Origin: Pontibacter aquaedesilientis
Lineage (GTDB): Bacteria > Bacteroidota > Bacteroidia > Cytophagales > Hymenobacteraceae
DNA length: 64,000 nucleotides
Assembly: GCF_014773225.1 (NCBI RefSeq)
Contig: NZ_JACXAJ010000001.1
Location: forward strand, 62,001-126,000
Direction: 5' to 3'
The notes beneath the pieces are model-generated. The model was given only the letters and a program-made list of their open reading frames with translations. It was not told the DNA's origin and did not search any database. The position numbers and the translations under genes were made by a program. This document shows, piece after piece, positions 1 through 8,822 of the stretch (its first letter is position 1; each line of letters begins with the position of its first letter).

Positions 1-69
1 CTGACTGTATTTATCGGATATGTGGTGTATGACAAGTACTTCAAGAAACAATCGCCTGATAGTCGCTAG
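1..69 (+). CDS. C-terminal tail of a membrane protein (partial)
   Basis: Frame 1 is open from the left edge to a TAG at 67-69 and encodes 22 residues. The visible part is hydrophobic (LTVFIGYVVY), then charged (DKYFKKQ), which looks like the end of a transmembrane helix with a short basic cytoplasmic tail. The rest of the gene lies outside the window, so no family can be named. It is called a gene because of the membrane-like composition and because a hairpin follows the stop. Confidence 0.5.
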   Translation: MTVFIGYVVYDKYFKKQSPDSR

Positions 70-400
70 TGCTTTGTTTAAGCATTAGTTGAAGTCTTTG
101 TTAAGTGAAATTTTAGAAGAAACAACCTTGATAATCGGTTGTTTCAGAGACTAAAATTTCTTTACATATTTTTTGCATTAAAATATGAGTATATTGAACT
201 GGTATAGGATTATGTCGATTTTATAGAACTTGAATTGTTTGCATGTTTTTAAGTAATATTTTAATAAAAATAAGAGTATGTAAATTTTATTAAAAGTGCC
301 CTTCAGGTTAAATCAATCCATTTTGTAAAACCTATTTTTTGTAGTAGCCGTTTAAGCGTGTTATTGCTTTTAAAATGATGTTTCACGAAATGGATTGCTT
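70..400. other. AT-rich intergenic region
   Basis: About 330 bp without a supported gene, strongly AT-rich from about 150 on. It holds the hairpin at 119-145 and presumably the promoter of the following 3D-domain gene. No exact TAnnTTTG element was found; the nearest match near 325-340 has an extra T. Confidence 0.5.
119..145 (+). terminator. Possible terminator hairpin after the partial gene
   Basis: Nine-base arms GAAACAACC (119-127) and GGTTGTTTC (137-145) enclose a 9-base loop. The stem lies 50 bp after the TAG at 67-69. There is no clean T-run after it, only T-rich sequence from about 157, so factor-independent termination is uncertain. Confidence 0.35.
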
Positions 401-970
401 ATGTTAAGGGTTAAATTACTCACTGTTGTGATTTCCATTTTTGTAGCTTTTGTCGACGAGCTGGCATTGTTAAAGCCAGAAGATACCAGCCCACCAAATG
501 AGAATTCTATACCTGGAATGATTACCCCCAGAGAGATAAAGAAAGTACAAAATTTCCCCAAGCCATCCGAAACTTACTCTGTCACGGCCACTGTCTACTA
601 CCCTGAGAAAGGCCAAACCGACCAAAACCCGCTCATCACCGCCGATGGCTCCCGCATCAACCCTAAAAACCCTAAAAAGCACCGATGGATCGCCCTGTCG
701 CGCGATATGCTAGCCCGTTGGGGCGGCGACATACAATATGGCGATACAGTATGGGTACGGGGCATATCAAAGAAGATGGATGGCATGTACATTGTGCGCG
801 ACACCATGAACCGCCGCTTCCGAAACCGTATCGATATCCTGGTTGGACGCAGAGACAAAATTTATGGCCGCTGGGACGATGTAGAAATCGCTAAAGCCGA
901 GTTCAAAGAAGAGAAAAAGGAGCGGTTGGATTTTAAGCCAAGCTATTACAGTCTGGCCATGAGCCATTAG
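401..970 (+). CDS. 3D-domain (double-psi beta-barrel-like) exported protein
   Basis: A 189-residue protein. The N-terminal ~20 residues are hydrophobic after MLRVK, consistent with an export signal or anchor. Residues ~60-150 resemble the 3D domain named for conserved aspartates and found in MltA-like and Gram-positive cell-wall enzymes: a TAxxY-like entry, an ITADGS motif, IALSRDML, YGDTVWV, and an RDTMNRRFRNRIDI stretch near its end. This domain usually acts on or binds peptidoglycan. The ATG at 401 was preferred over a TTG two codons upstream. It stands alone; the next gene starts 95 bp on. The substrate cannot be told from sequence. Confidence 0.7.
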   Translation: MLRVKLLTVVISIFVAFVDELALLKPEDTSPPNENSIPGMITPREIKKVQNFPKPSETYSVTATVYYPEKGQTDQNPLITADGSRINPKNPKKHRWIALSRDMLARWGGDIQYGDTVWVRGISKKMDGMYIVRDTMNRRFRNRIDILVGRRDKIYGRWDDVEIAKAEFKEEKKERLDFKPSYYSLAMSH

Positions 971-1064
971 GTATAGCGCTGCTTTGAACAAGCTGGTGCA
1001 GGTTAACATTAGGCTTGGGTTTTGTTTTTTTGCTTATTTTAGGAAAACGACTAGCAGCAAAGAC

Positions 1065-1628
1065 ATGACGAGACAAGAAGCACTGACCATATTGCAGCAC
1101 ATGACCACCAGCGAAAGCCTCCTTAGGCATGCCCGCACCGTAGAACTGGTAATGGAAGCCTACGCCGAAAAGCTGGGAGAGAACAAGGAAGAATGGGCCA
1201 TAACCGGTCTGTTACACGACGCTGATTACCAGGCCTACCCTGATCAGCACCCAAACGTGATCGTGAATCTACTACGTGAAAAAGGGGAAGAGCCCATCGC
1301 CCATGCCATCTCTGCACACTATACCCATTGGGGAGTGCCCTACGAGTCGACGCTGGATAAAGCCTTGCTTGCCTGTGACGAACTGACGGGTTTTGTAGTG
1401 GCCTGCGCCTAGGTCCGGCCTCAGCGCCTTGAAGGACTGGAGGCAAAGTCTGTGATCAAAAAGCTGAACACGAAGAGTTTTGCGGCATCAGTTGACCGGG
1501 AGGAAGTGCGCATTGGCGCAGAGCTCTTTGGGGTGGACCTGAAAGAGCACATCAGCTTCATCATAAATGTATTGCAACAACACCAAGTTGAGCTACAGCT
1601 GGAACCAGTCGAAGGCGCCAAAGCCTGA
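1065..1628 (+). pseudogene. HD-domain phosphohydrolase-like gene interrupted by an in-frame amber codon
   Basis: From ATG 1065 the frame encodes an HD-family hydrolase: the metal-binding HD pair is at residues 51-52 (LLHDAD), followed by HAISAHYTHWG and ACDELTGFVVACA. A TAG then sits at 1410-1412 (codon 116). The same frame continues without another stop for 71 codons to a TGA at 1626-1628. The continuation (VRPQRLEG, then KSFAASVDREE) is what I expect for the C-terminal half of this family, where the position of the TAG is normally leucine (ACALVRP). One T-to-A change from TTG would create it. It could be a recent nonsense mutation, a sequencing error or readthrough. Such small HD proteins are predicted metal-dependent phosphohydrolases of unknown substrate. 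The intact length would be 187 residues. Confidence 0.75.
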
Positions 1629-1643
1629 TGGTGTTCATGATTT

Positions 1644-1689
1644 AAAAACCTCCGTGCCAGGTATAGCTATACCTGGCACGGAGGTTTTT
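1644..1689. terminator. Bidirectional terminator, perfect 46-bp palindrome
   Basis: The 46 bases are a perfect inverted repeat with 23-bp arms and no loop; the outer ends are A5 on the left and T5 on the right. It lies between the convergent HD gene (+) and the small protein gene at 1692-1883 (-), so it can terminate both. The apex carries CAGGTATA and TATACCTG back to back, the octamer over-represented throughout the window. Confidence 0.85.
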
Positions 1690-1691
1690 CA

Positions 1692-1883
1692 TTAGCCGAG
1701 GTAGTACTGCAGCGCCTCAATCCCTTTGGCATTGTCATCGGCTTCCACCACTTCGTCTATTACCCATTGTATCTCCTGTTCGGTCCAATTCTCCTTTTCG
1801 GCGGCTTTCACAAAGATTTCGATGGCAGCATATCGGTTGCTACCGGCAGGTATGTTGGCTTTTATTTTCTTTCTGATGTTCAT
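1692..1883 (-). CDS. Small conserved-looking hypothetical protein
   Basis: A 63-residue acidic/basic soluble protein with no signal or membrane segment. The sequence starts MNIRKKIKANIPAGSNRYAA and ends with a YYLG tail; the middle is rich in Glu, Trp and Ile in heptad-like spacing, suggesting two helices. I do not recognise a named family. It reads like a real small gene because codon use resembles its neighbours, it has a clean ATG, and a strong terminator sits directly behind its stop. Confidence 0.65.
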   Translation of the reverse strand: MNIRKKIKANIPAGSNRYAAIEIFVKAAEKENWTEQEIQWVIDEVVEADDNAKGIEALQYYLG

Positions 1884-2080
1884 GTAAGTTGAGCTTTAGG
1901 CAAGATTACGCATGCTTTTCCACAAAATCAATTTCCAGGGTGCTGCTTTTAACGCTCTACAAGCGCATTGCAAGTGGTGCTGTTCGAAGGTTGCTGTAGG
2001 ATAATGTTTATAATTATTTGACTAACCCTTTGTGAGAGCCCCCGTTTTATAAGCTATACCCTGACTAACCGGTGAAGCTT

Positions 2081-3082
2081 ATGGAGAAAGAAATTTTTAC
2101 GATGGAGCAGATCAGTGAGCTGGATAATATGACCATCATGCATTTTGCTGCTCCCGTTATAGTAGCTTCCGTACTGATTGAGTGGCTAGTGGGTGTGCGG
2201 AAAAAGCGGGATTACTATGACAAGCGCGACTTTATGGCGGCCGTAGCAATTGGGGTTGGCAGCGTCATATTGGGAGCGCTGCTCAAGGTGACGATTTTTT
2301 ACATAACCCTGGTGATTTACAATGCCGTCCCTTGGGCCATACCCAGGTCTTGGTGGGGGTTTGTACTGGCTTTTCTGCTGGTGGACTTCTGCCGGTACTG
2401 GGCGCACCGTATCTCGCATGAGCAGCGCTTTTGGTGGGCGACGCACGTAACCCATCACTCATCCCGGAAAATGAATTTCTCCGTCTCTTTCCGCACCGGC
2501 TGGACACAGCACATCAAGTTCATTTTCTTTCTGCCGGTGCCTTTCCTCGGCTTCGACCCTTTCACCTTTTTTATCTGCCATCAGCTCGCAGTGCTTTACC
2601 AGTTTTGGGTACACACCGAGCTAATCGGAAAACTGCCTGCCCCGCTGGAGTATGTTTTTGTGACCCCATCGCACCATCGGGTACATCATGGCTCCAACCC
2701 CAAGTATATTGACAAGAATTACGGGTCCACCCTCATCATCTGGGATAGGCTATTCAATACGTTTCAGGTAGAAGAGGAACGACCAACCTATGGCATTACG
2801 AAGCCCGTTACCTCCTACAATCCCATTTACCTGGTTTTTCACGAGTGGGTCGACATCTGGCAGGATCTGCGGCATGTCAGGTTGTGGCGGGAGGTATGGG
2901 ATCTGTTGTTCAAGCCGCCCGGGGCCGTCGTGACTGCCTATCAACGGGAGCAAGAAGCACTGTTTGCCCAAGATCAGGGTCAGATTGACATATTGCCGGC
3001 GCTGCAGGTAGCACCAGCATTGCCTGTTGAGCAGGAAGACAATGAAGAGTTACAGACAGTTGACAACAGGCAAGTAGGCTAG
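2081..3082 (+). CDS. Sterol desaturase / fatty acid hydroxylase family membrane di-iron enzyme
   Basis: A 333-residue integral membrane protein of the FA_hydroxylase superfamily. It carries the three histidine clusters that hold the di-iron centre: HRISH (109-113), HVTHH (122-126) and HHRVHH (198-203). Hydrophobic segments at ~20-40, ~52-80 and ~90-105 precede the first cluster, and another hydrophobic stretch separates clusters two and three. The family hydroxylates or desaturates lipids; the substrate here could be a sphingolipid, carotenoid or fatty acid and cannot be chosen from sequence. The ~65 residues after the catalytic part are a Glu/Gln-rich tail. ATG 2081 was chosen; GTG 2072 and ATG 2102 are in-frame alternatives. 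Confidence 0.85.
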   Translation: MEKEIFTMEQISELDNMTIMHFAAPVIVASVLIEWLVGVRKKRDYYDKRDFMAAVAIGVGSVILGALLKVTIFYITLVIYNAVPWAIPRSWWGFVLAFLLVDFCRYWAHRISHEQRFWWATHVTHHSSRKMNFSVSFRTGWTQHIKFIFFLPVPFLGFDPFTFFICHQLAVLYQFWVHTELIGKLPAPLEYVFVTPSHHRVHHGSNPKYIDKNYGSTLIIWDRLFNTFQVEEERPTYGITKPVTSYNPIYLVFHEWVDIWQDLRHVRLWREVWDLLFKPPGAVVTAYQREQEALFAQDQGQIDILPALQVAPALPVEQEDNEELQTVDNRQVG

Positions 3083-3122
3083 CACAAAAAAAGCATGGCG
3101 ATCGCCATGCTTTTTTTGTGCT
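3081..3122. terminator. Bidirectional terminator, perfect 42-bp palindrome
   Basis: A perfect loopless 42-bp inverted repeat that begins inside the TAG stop of the desaturase-family gene (3080-3082). It contains seven-base A and T runs flanking a GC-rich core, so it should stop transcription from both sides. It separates convergent genes at 2081-3082 (+) and 3133-3561 (-). Confidence 0.85.
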
Positions 3123-3132
3123 GTTTCACTGC

Positions 3133-3561
3133 TTAGTTATTATCCTGATAGCCGCCCTGCCTGGAAGCCGGATTACTTTGCGCCTCGCGTGGCACCCCCA
3201 TCTTTTCCTCGCGGCGCGATTGGTACTGAGCAAACTGCTGCTCCGTCAAAATATCCTTGATAAGTGAGAGACGGGTCTGGCTGATGATATCCATCTGCTC
3301 TGCCAGTTTGCGCGGGTCGGACTTATACCTTGACCGAGCCTCTTCGGCTTGGCGCATGCTATTGCGGTTCACCTCTTTTAGTTTGGCTACCTGTTGAGGC
3401 ACAAGGCGCAAGTTCTTTACCATACCTGCGGTAATCTCATCTGCCCGTTGCTCCACGGTTTTGGGAGCATTCTGAGTCTGTTTTTGTGGAGCAGGGGATT
3501 GAGCAAGTACAGCGGTGGCTGTAAAGGCAAAAAACAAGGCGGCAAGGGCTGCTTTCTTCAT
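3133..3561 (-). CDS. Small exported helical protein, Spy/CpxP-like in outline
   Basis: A 142-residue protein with a clear signal peptide (MKKAALAALFFAFTATAVLAQ, cleavage after AQ expected). The mature part has a Pro/Gln-rich linker, then charged helices at ~37-115 containing an LTEQQFAQYQ motif. That LTxxQ pattern and the overall size resemble periplasmic Spy/CpxP-type proteins and related Bacteroidota hypotheticals, but the match is loose. The last ~25 residues are Asn/Gln-rich and probably disordered. Function is unknown; a periplasmic chaperone or envelope-stress role is only a guess. Confidence 0.65.
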   Translation of the reverse strand: MKKAALAALFFAFTATAVLAQSPAPQKQTQNAPKTVEQRADEITAGMVKNLRLVPQQVAKLKEVNRNSMRQAEEARSRYKSDPRKLAEQMDIISQTRLSLIKDILTEQQFAQYQSRREEKMGVPREAQSNPASRQGGYQDNN

Positions 3562-3688
3562 AACTTTTGTATCGCTAGTCGTTGTTACTGCTTCTTAATC
3601 AAAAACTGTTCCGGTATTTCAGCGCTGATCTTGGTGCAACAAAGCCCGCCCAGGTATAGTTTCTGAGGCAGGTTGCTGTATGCTAACG

Positions 3689-4738
3689 TCAGGACTCGGA
3701 GTGAAAGTATACCTTGTAGAAGTGCATGCCGCGCTCCTGATCAAACCCTCGCTCCACATACTGCTCACTTTGCTCCGGGTTATACCCACTGAACTTGATC
3801 TCGATCTGGGTATCCAGCTTGATGAAGTTGCGGAACTTTCGCTTCATGTTCTTCACCGTGTTCTTGTTGATGGCAAAATCGGTGAAGCCCTCAATGTCGC
3901 GTTCTTCGGCAAAGGCCTGGGTATAGTTCTTAAATCGCTCGGCCGTCTCCGGTTCGTCTATCACGCTGCTTGTAAATTCCTCCAGGTCAAAGGTCTCACT
4001 CTTGGAGAAGTAGTCTACAGAACGGCTAATGAAGTCGACCTGCGCTTTTTTACTGTCCGTCTGGGCAAACACCTCTTCCGAGAAATCCTTACAGAGATTC
4101 AGGGCTGTTTTGGTGTTGAAGTTGGTGTCCTTGAGCTCCGTCACATGCAGGAAGTCCTCTTTCCAAAACACGGCATCGGTACTGTTGGCATCCACCAATT
4201 TCACCCGGAAACCATCCTCAGCCTCTGTGTTGAAGATCAGGCAGCCTTTGTCCACACTTTTGATGTTCACCCCGAAGTGGTAGTTCATGCTCAGGTCATC
4301 GTTCTCCTCCTGAAAGGTCAGGAAAGTATCCTTGTTCTCAGACTTGAAAATGCCGATCGCGTCCACAATGTCATCTTCCATCACACAACCCGACAAATGC
4401 ACCACGTATAGCTCTCCGCTCTTCACCTTCGGGTGGTCCGACTGCTCGTACAGGTGGTTAAGTACATGCACCGAGTACTCGAGGAACTTGGCCGGCTCTG
4501 TAAACATCAAGGCCGAGTAAGCGAACATCTCGTTCAGGGCGATATCGGAGGTATGGGTGAATCGAAAAAACTCCTCCTGCTTAAAGGGGGCCAGAAAGTA
4601 ATTGGTCAACAAATCGCTTAACTGTTCATCTCGTAGGTCAACCAGTTCTTTGGAGATGATCACCCCTTCGTCTTTTGCCTTGTTGCCTACCCGATGTACC
4701 GCCAACCTGTTCAGGCGCACCTGTCTTTTGTCATTCAT
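3689..4738 (-). CDS. Nucleoid-associated protein, NdpA/YejK family
   Basis: A 349-residue soluble protein that matches the 37-kDa nucleoid-associated (NA37/NdpA) family over its full length. The pattern includes an N-terminal LNRLAVHRVGNKA, a central FLTFQEENDDLSM region, an SGCVMEDDIV segment and a C-terminal part ending in KFSGYNPEQ. Members bind DNA or associate with the nucleoid; in Bacteroidota they appear as single genes of unclear role. It is transcribed alone, from a good Bacteroidota promoter at 4783-4814. Confidence 0.85.
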   Translation of the reverse strand: MNDKRQVRLNRLAVHRVGNKAKDEGVIISKELVDLRDEQLSDLLTNYFLAPFKQEEFFRFTHTSDIALNEMFAYSALMFTEPAKFLEYSVHVLNHLYEQSDHPKVKSGELYVVHLSGCVMEDDIVDAIGIFKSENKDTFLTFQEENDDLSMNYHFGVNIKSVDKGCLIFNTEAEDGFRVKLVDANSTDAVFWKEDFLHVTELKDTNFNTKTALNLCKDFSEEVFAQTDSKKAQVDFISRSVDYFSKSETFDLEEFTSSVIDEPETAERFKNYTQAFAEERDIEGFTDFAINKNTVKNMKRKFRNFIKLDTQIEIKFSGYNPEQSEQYVERGFDQERGMHFYKVYFHSES

Positions 4739-4782
4739 TTGCTAGAGTTTATACCTGGCCGCTTTGCCAGCCTGTGGGGCTG

Positions 4783-4814
4783 CAAAGGTAGGGGCAAGCA
4801 AGGCGCCGGACAAA
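4783..4814 (-). promoter_or_regulatory. Promoter of the NdpA-family gene
   Basis: On the minus strand, TTTG (4814-4811) is followed after 20 bases by TACCTTTG (4790-4783). This matches the Bacteroidota consensus TTTG-N17-23-TAnnTTTG. Transcription would start around 4776, about 37 bp before the ATG at 4738. Confidence 0.65.
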
Positions 4815-5024
4815 TAAGAAACTCAAATTATAAAGTGCTATTTTGAGGTGCTTTCAAACTGGTAAATTTATTTTACATAGTTAATTGATTGATTTTAAAT
4901 AATTTATGAATTAATCCTGGGCCTTATTAATTTACTTCATCTGAATTTGGCACGATTCTTACATCAACCCTAGCAAGCCGCGCAGCTTTTAGTTTTAGGT
5001 TTTCAAATTTTAAGGATAGGTGAG

Positions 5025-5705
5025 ATGAAAAAGATATTTCTACTATTGGCCGTCGTTCTGGGAATGGCGGTTACCCAAGCGAATGCGCAGCAAAAACAAC
5101 CTGTGCGGATTGGTATAAAGGCAGGTGTGAACCTGGCCGAGTGGCAGGGCGAAACCATAAACACCGCCCAGGATCTGATGGAAATGACCAACGGTGCGCT
5201 GAACCGCCAGATGCGTGAAGGCTTTCATGTAGGTGGGGTAGTTTCTATACCTATCGTGCCGGGTTTCGAGATTGAGCCGGGTTTACTATACTCTCAGAAA
5301 GGTATGCGCCTGACCGGCAAGATCCCGATGGAACAGTTTGATTTTCTGAACGCCGGCGTAACAGTTACCAACAAGTCAGAGTACATCGACATGCCGATTC
5401 TGGCCAAAGTATTTATCGGGGAGGGATTCCATATATTCGCAGGTCCGCAGTTCTCTTACCTGCTGTCGAACAAGGTGCAGGTGCAGGCGGGTGCACTTGG
5501 GTTTAATGCCCTTAACCAGGAGTGGGACATCAAAAACGGCTTCCGTGAGCTGGATGTGGCCGCAACCGGAGGTGTAGGCTATCGCTTTGCCAGCGGCTTC
5601 AATGTGAGCGCCGGCTACGATTACGGGCTGACCACCGTGGACAGCAACCGCAACTTCGATACCTTCAATCGGGTAATCAAGGCTTCGGTTGGTTTTACTT
5701 TCTAA
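5025..5705 (+). CDS. PorT-like outer-membrane beta-barrel protein
   Basis: A 226-residue protein with a signal peptide (~1-21, ending QANAQ) and a mature region of alternating amphipathic strands with glycine/aromatic turns, ending in an aromatic C-terminal strand (ASVGFTF). This fits the small OMP_b-brl_2/PorT-like barrel family of Bacteroidota. IGIKAGVNLA near the mature N-terminus and the central EIEPGLLYSQKGM strand are typical. ATG 5025 is preceded by AAGGATAGGTGAG, a rare good Shine-Dalgarno here. Its transported substrate, if any, is unknown. Confidence 0.85.
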   Translation: MKKIFLLLAVVLGMAVTQANAQQKQPVRIGIKAGVNLAEWQGETINTAQDLMEMTNGALNRQMREGFHVGGVVSIPIVPGFEIEPGLLYSQKGMRLTGKIPMEQFDFLNAGVTVTNKSEYIDMPILAKVFIGEGFHIFAGPQFSYLLSNKVQVQAGALGFNALNQEWDIKNGFRELDVAATGGVGYRFASGFNVSAGYDYGLTTVDSNRNFDTFNRVIKASVGFTF

Positions 5706-5735
5706 AGCTATTGTTTGTTAAAGTGTTTGTGTGAC

Positions 5736-5767
5736 ACAGGCCGCTATCATTGGTAGCGGCCTGTTTT
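5736..5767. terminator. Terminator between convergent porin and response regulator genes
   Basis: Arms ACAGGCCGCTA and TAGCGGCCTGT enclose a 7-base loop, followed by TTTT on the plus strand. It lies 30 bp after the porin stop and 4 bp before the end of the convergent response regulator gene. Confidence 0.8.
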
Positions 5768-5770
5768 GAT

Positions 5771-6484
5771 TTACAGTGTTACTCCATTTTGGGCACACAG
5801 CCGGTAACCCTGGCCGTGTATGTTGATGATCTCCACGGAAGGGTCATCGCGGAGGTATTTGCGGAGTTTGGCGATGTATACGTCCATGCTGCGGGCAGTG
5901 AAGTAACTGTCCTCATGCCAAATCCGGAGCAATGCTTCCTCGCGTGGCATCACATCGTTCAGGTGCTGGCAGAGCAATCGGAGCAGTTCGGTTTCTTTCG
6001 GGGACAACTTGCTTATTTCGCCGTGGTAGTGTAGCAATCGCAGTTTGTACTGAAACTTATACTGACCTATGTGATACTCCGTCACTTCCGGCTTATCTGT
6101 AGCCGAGGCACCTTTTCGGTGCATGATCGCCTTGATTTTGTAGAGCAGTACTTCCGAGTCGAATGGCTTGGTGATGTAATCGTCGGCCCCAATCCGGAAA
6201 CCTTCCAGCATGTCCTCTTTCATGGACTTAGCGGTCAGAAATATCAAGGGCATGTCAGCGTTCAGCTTTTTAATCTCGCGAGCCAGCGTGAAACCATCCT
6301 TGCCGGGCATCATCACATCCAGTATGCAAAGGTCAAACTTACCCTTACTGAATGCTGAAATGGCCTGCATGCCGTCCGGGCACAGGGTTACCTGGTAGTC
6401 GTGCAGCTCCAGGTAATCTTTGAGCACAATGCCAAAGTTTGGGTCATCCTCAGCCAATAGTATGTTCAGTCCGTTTTCAGCCAT
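5771..6484 (-). CDS. OmpR-family response regulator (RprY-like)
   Basis: A 237-residue protein with an N-terminal receiver domain (~6-122) and a C-terminal winged-helix DNA-binding domain (~137-232). The receiver has the acidic pair E12-D13-D14, phosphoacceptor D56 (LDVMMPG) and the TKPF lysine motif. The output domain shows LSPKETELL, a recognition helix in RSMDVYIAKLRKYL, and the HGQGYRL wing. It lies 77 bp downstream of the histidine kinase at 6562-8724 in the same direction, so the two form a likely operon and cognate pair. Confidence 0.92.
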   Translation of the reverse strand: MAENGLNILLAEDDPNFGIVLKDYLELHDYQVTLCPDGMQAISAFSKGKFDLCILDVMMPGKDGFTLAREIKKLNADMPLIFLTAKSMKEDMLEGFRIGADDYITKPFDSEVLLYKIKAIMHRKGASATDKPEVTEYHIGQYKFQYKLRLLHYHGEISKLSPKETELLRLLCQHLNDVMPREEALLRIWHEDSYFTARSMDVYIAKLRKYLRDDPSVEIINIHGQGYRLCAQNGVTL

Positions 6485-6561
6485 ATGCCGTTTTGCTTAG
6501 AGTATGGAATATATAGTATAGAGAGCAATTGGAACCGGAAGGCTGCATTTAGCCTCCTAAA

Positions 6562-8724
6562 TCAAACAGTGAAAGGTAAGAAAATCTCAAATCTGCTTCC
6601 TTTGCCAGGTTCGCTCTGTAGCCGGATGTGGCCGTTGTGCGCCTTTACGATAGCCTTTACATAGCTTAGCCCCAGACCAAATCCTTTTATATTGTGCAGG
6701 TTGCCGGTAGGCACCCGGTAAAACTTGTCGAACACCCGCAACTGCGTGTCCCGGGTCATGCCTACCCCTTTATCTTCCACGGCAAGCAGCACGCCGCCCT
6801 CCACATTCTGCGTCATCAGCACAATGTCAGGGCTTTCAGTGGAGTACTTGTTGGCATTGTCGAGCAGGTTGCAGATGATGTTGTAAACGTGTACCTCGTC
6901 AAGTTTCAGTTCATGCTCAAAAGCGCACAGTTGCGTTGTGATCTGGCCAAGGCGCTCTTCTACCTGCAGCCGAATGCTGTCTATAGCTTTTTCGATCAGG
7001 GCGTGCAGGTCAACAGGCTGCAGGTTCATGCGGTAATCGTTTTTCTCCAGTTGCGCGATCTGCAGCACGTTCTCCACCTGCACGTTCATGCGCTTATTTT
7101 CCTGCCGGATGATGTTGGTGTAGTACTTGATTTTTTCGGGGTTACTGTAAATCTTTGGGTTGGCAATGGAATCTGTCGCAAGCGAGATGGTGGCAATCGG
7201 CGTCTTGAATTCGTGCGTCATGTTGTTGATGAAATCGTTCTTCATCTCAGACAATTTCTTCTGCTTGAATATGATATGGATCGTCGTGCCGAATGTAGCC
7301 ATGATGACCAACGTAAAGATGGCTGAGAACAGCAGCATTACCCACAGTGATTTCAGGGCGTAGGCCTGGCTATCGGGAAAGTAAACGGCCAGGTAATCGG
7401 GTTTATCGAAGATGTCGTTCGGGAACAGGCTAGCCTTGTAAGTCGTGAAGGCGTCAGCAGCTGTGTCAGCTATGTGGCTGGCCACCACGGTGTCCTGTTT
7501 GCCTGAGAGTACCCAGTAGCCAAAATCCAGCGCGATGCCCTTGCTTTGCAACTCGGCCTGCAGCATGCCTTTCAGGTCGGTCAGACTAAGGCGCTCCTGC
7601 AGAGGCACTTCCTTCGAGACATACTCCACCACCATTTTCTCCACTACGTCGTTGAGCTTTTCTTTCTTGGCCTCCAGCTTGGCTGGATCGGGCTGCGTGG
7701 GTGTTTCAGGTATAGCCAACGGGCTAGGCGGGTTCAGGGACAGGCCGCGAGCCATGTTTGGCACAGAAACAATGGTATGGGTGAATAGTTGCTTTTCACG
7801 CGTGATGTGACGGGCCTTGCCGGGTTTATCCGTTAGCGTGAGGCCTCCATGAGGTGGCCTGACGCTCTGATGCGGGGTGGTGGCAGATAGCTTGGGGTGA
7901 GCGGCACGTTGCATCTGGTAATCGCCTGCGCTACTTTTTTTCAGAACGAAAACACTGTCCCGCAGGAGGTTGAGCGCGGCGATCTCCTCTGGCTTCAATT
8001 TGCTGTTAGGCCTCTGTTGCCGCCAGATGCTGTCCATGTGCAGGGCAATGTACTGTAGCGTGTCCACCGAGATCCGGATAGACTTGCCATTGGCCTGACG
8101 TACGTAGGTGCGCACGCTGTCATTGATCCGCTCGATTCGTACGGCATTACCTGCATGAAGCTGTAAAGTGCGCGAGGAGTCCCGGTAAGTAAAGGCATGC
8201 ATGTTGTTGAGGCGCTCCAATTGCGCCAGAGAAGCGGCAGGTAAACTAATGGCCGCCTCGGTATAGGCTTTGGCCCAAATGGCTGAATCCCTGGAAGCGA
8301 AGTTGATGTGGACGTAGTTGCCGCCGATGTCTGGTTTGGCCTTCTGTCGGGCTATAGAAACCTTTGCAGTTGAAGCGGTTTGGGGAATTGACCGTTTTGG
8401 CTCAGCTACAGCTGATGTTCCGGCCACAGGCGGATAAAACGTGGGAGTTAGCGGAATGGGGGGGGCGGCAGGTATAAACCCGGCCGCAGGCAAAACATCC
8501 GCATCACTATCCTGCAGTGTCGCCATGCCGCTCGCCACAGCCGACACGGCCTCCTGGGTCTCCAGCTTTTCGACCACTTTGGCCAAGGCCTCATGCACAC
8601 TGCGGTCGAACTGCTCTTGCTTGACACGCACCGCGTCCGAAATCCAGTACAGTTGCAAGCCCACCACGCCCAGCAGCGAGATGCTCATCAGCACGATAAC
8701 CCCTATGATAGTCAGTTTGCTCAC
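6562..8724 (-). CDS. Membrane sensor histidine kinase (RprX-like)
   Basis: A 720-residue kinase. One membrane helix lies at ~5-27 and a second at ~465-485, bracketing a large extracytoplasmic sensor region of ~435 residues that includes a Pro/Ala-rich stretch. The HisKA domain carries the phosphorylated H504 in MTHEFKTPIA; the ATPase domain shows LLDNANKYS (N box), EDKGVGM (G1) and GFGLGLSYVKA (G2). The start is GTG, because the only nearby ATG (8726) is immediately followed by a stop. It is divergent from the T9SS cargo gene at 8865 and precedes its probable partner regulator. Confidence 0.92.
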   Translation of the reverse strand: MSKLTIIGVIVLMSISLLGVVGLQLYWISDAVRVKQEQFDRSVHEALAKVVEKLETQEAVSAVASGMATLQDSDADVLPAAGFIPAAPPIPLTPTFYPPVAGTSAVAEPKRSIPQTASTAKVSIARQKAKPDIGGNYVHINFASRDSAIWAKAYTEAAISLPAASLAQLERLNNMHAFTYRDSSRTLQLHAGNAVRIERINDSVRTYVRQANGKSIRISVDTLQYIALHMDSIWRQQRPNSKLKPEEIAALNLLRDSVFVLKKSSAGDYQMQRAAHPKLSATTPHQSVRPPHGGLTLTDKPGKARHITREKQLFTHTIVSVPNMARGLSLNPPSPLAIPETPTQPDPAKLEAKKEKLNDVVEKMVVEYVSKEVPLQERLSLTDLKGMLQAELQSKGIALDFGYWVLSGKQDTVVASHIADTAADAFTTYKASLFPNDIFDKPDYLAVYFPDSQAYALKSLWVMLLFSAIFTLVIMATFGTTIHIIFKQKKLSEMKNDFINNMTHEFKTPIATISLATDSIANPKIYSNPEKIKYYTNIIRQENKRMNVQVENVLQIAQLEKNDYRMNLQPVDLHALIEKAIDSIRLQVEERLGQITTQLCAFEHELKLDEVHVYNIICNLLDNANKYSTESPDIVLMTQNVEGGVLLAVEDKGVGMTRDTQLRVFDKFYRVPTGNLHNIKGFGLGLSYVKAIVKAHNGHIRLQSEPGKGSRFEIFLPFTV

Positions 8725-8822
8725 ATAACAAATCTACGTTTTTCAGATGGCTTGTGCACGCATTTAACTTTTCATTAACAGACTTTAACCTGGCTTTAAC
8801 GCTTACCGGTTTGGTGGCTGCG

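Noticed and set aside
3098..3105. GCGATCGC as a HIP1-type iterated palindrome
   Set aside because: It is only the centre of the terminator palindrome and was not seen at high frequency in the window.
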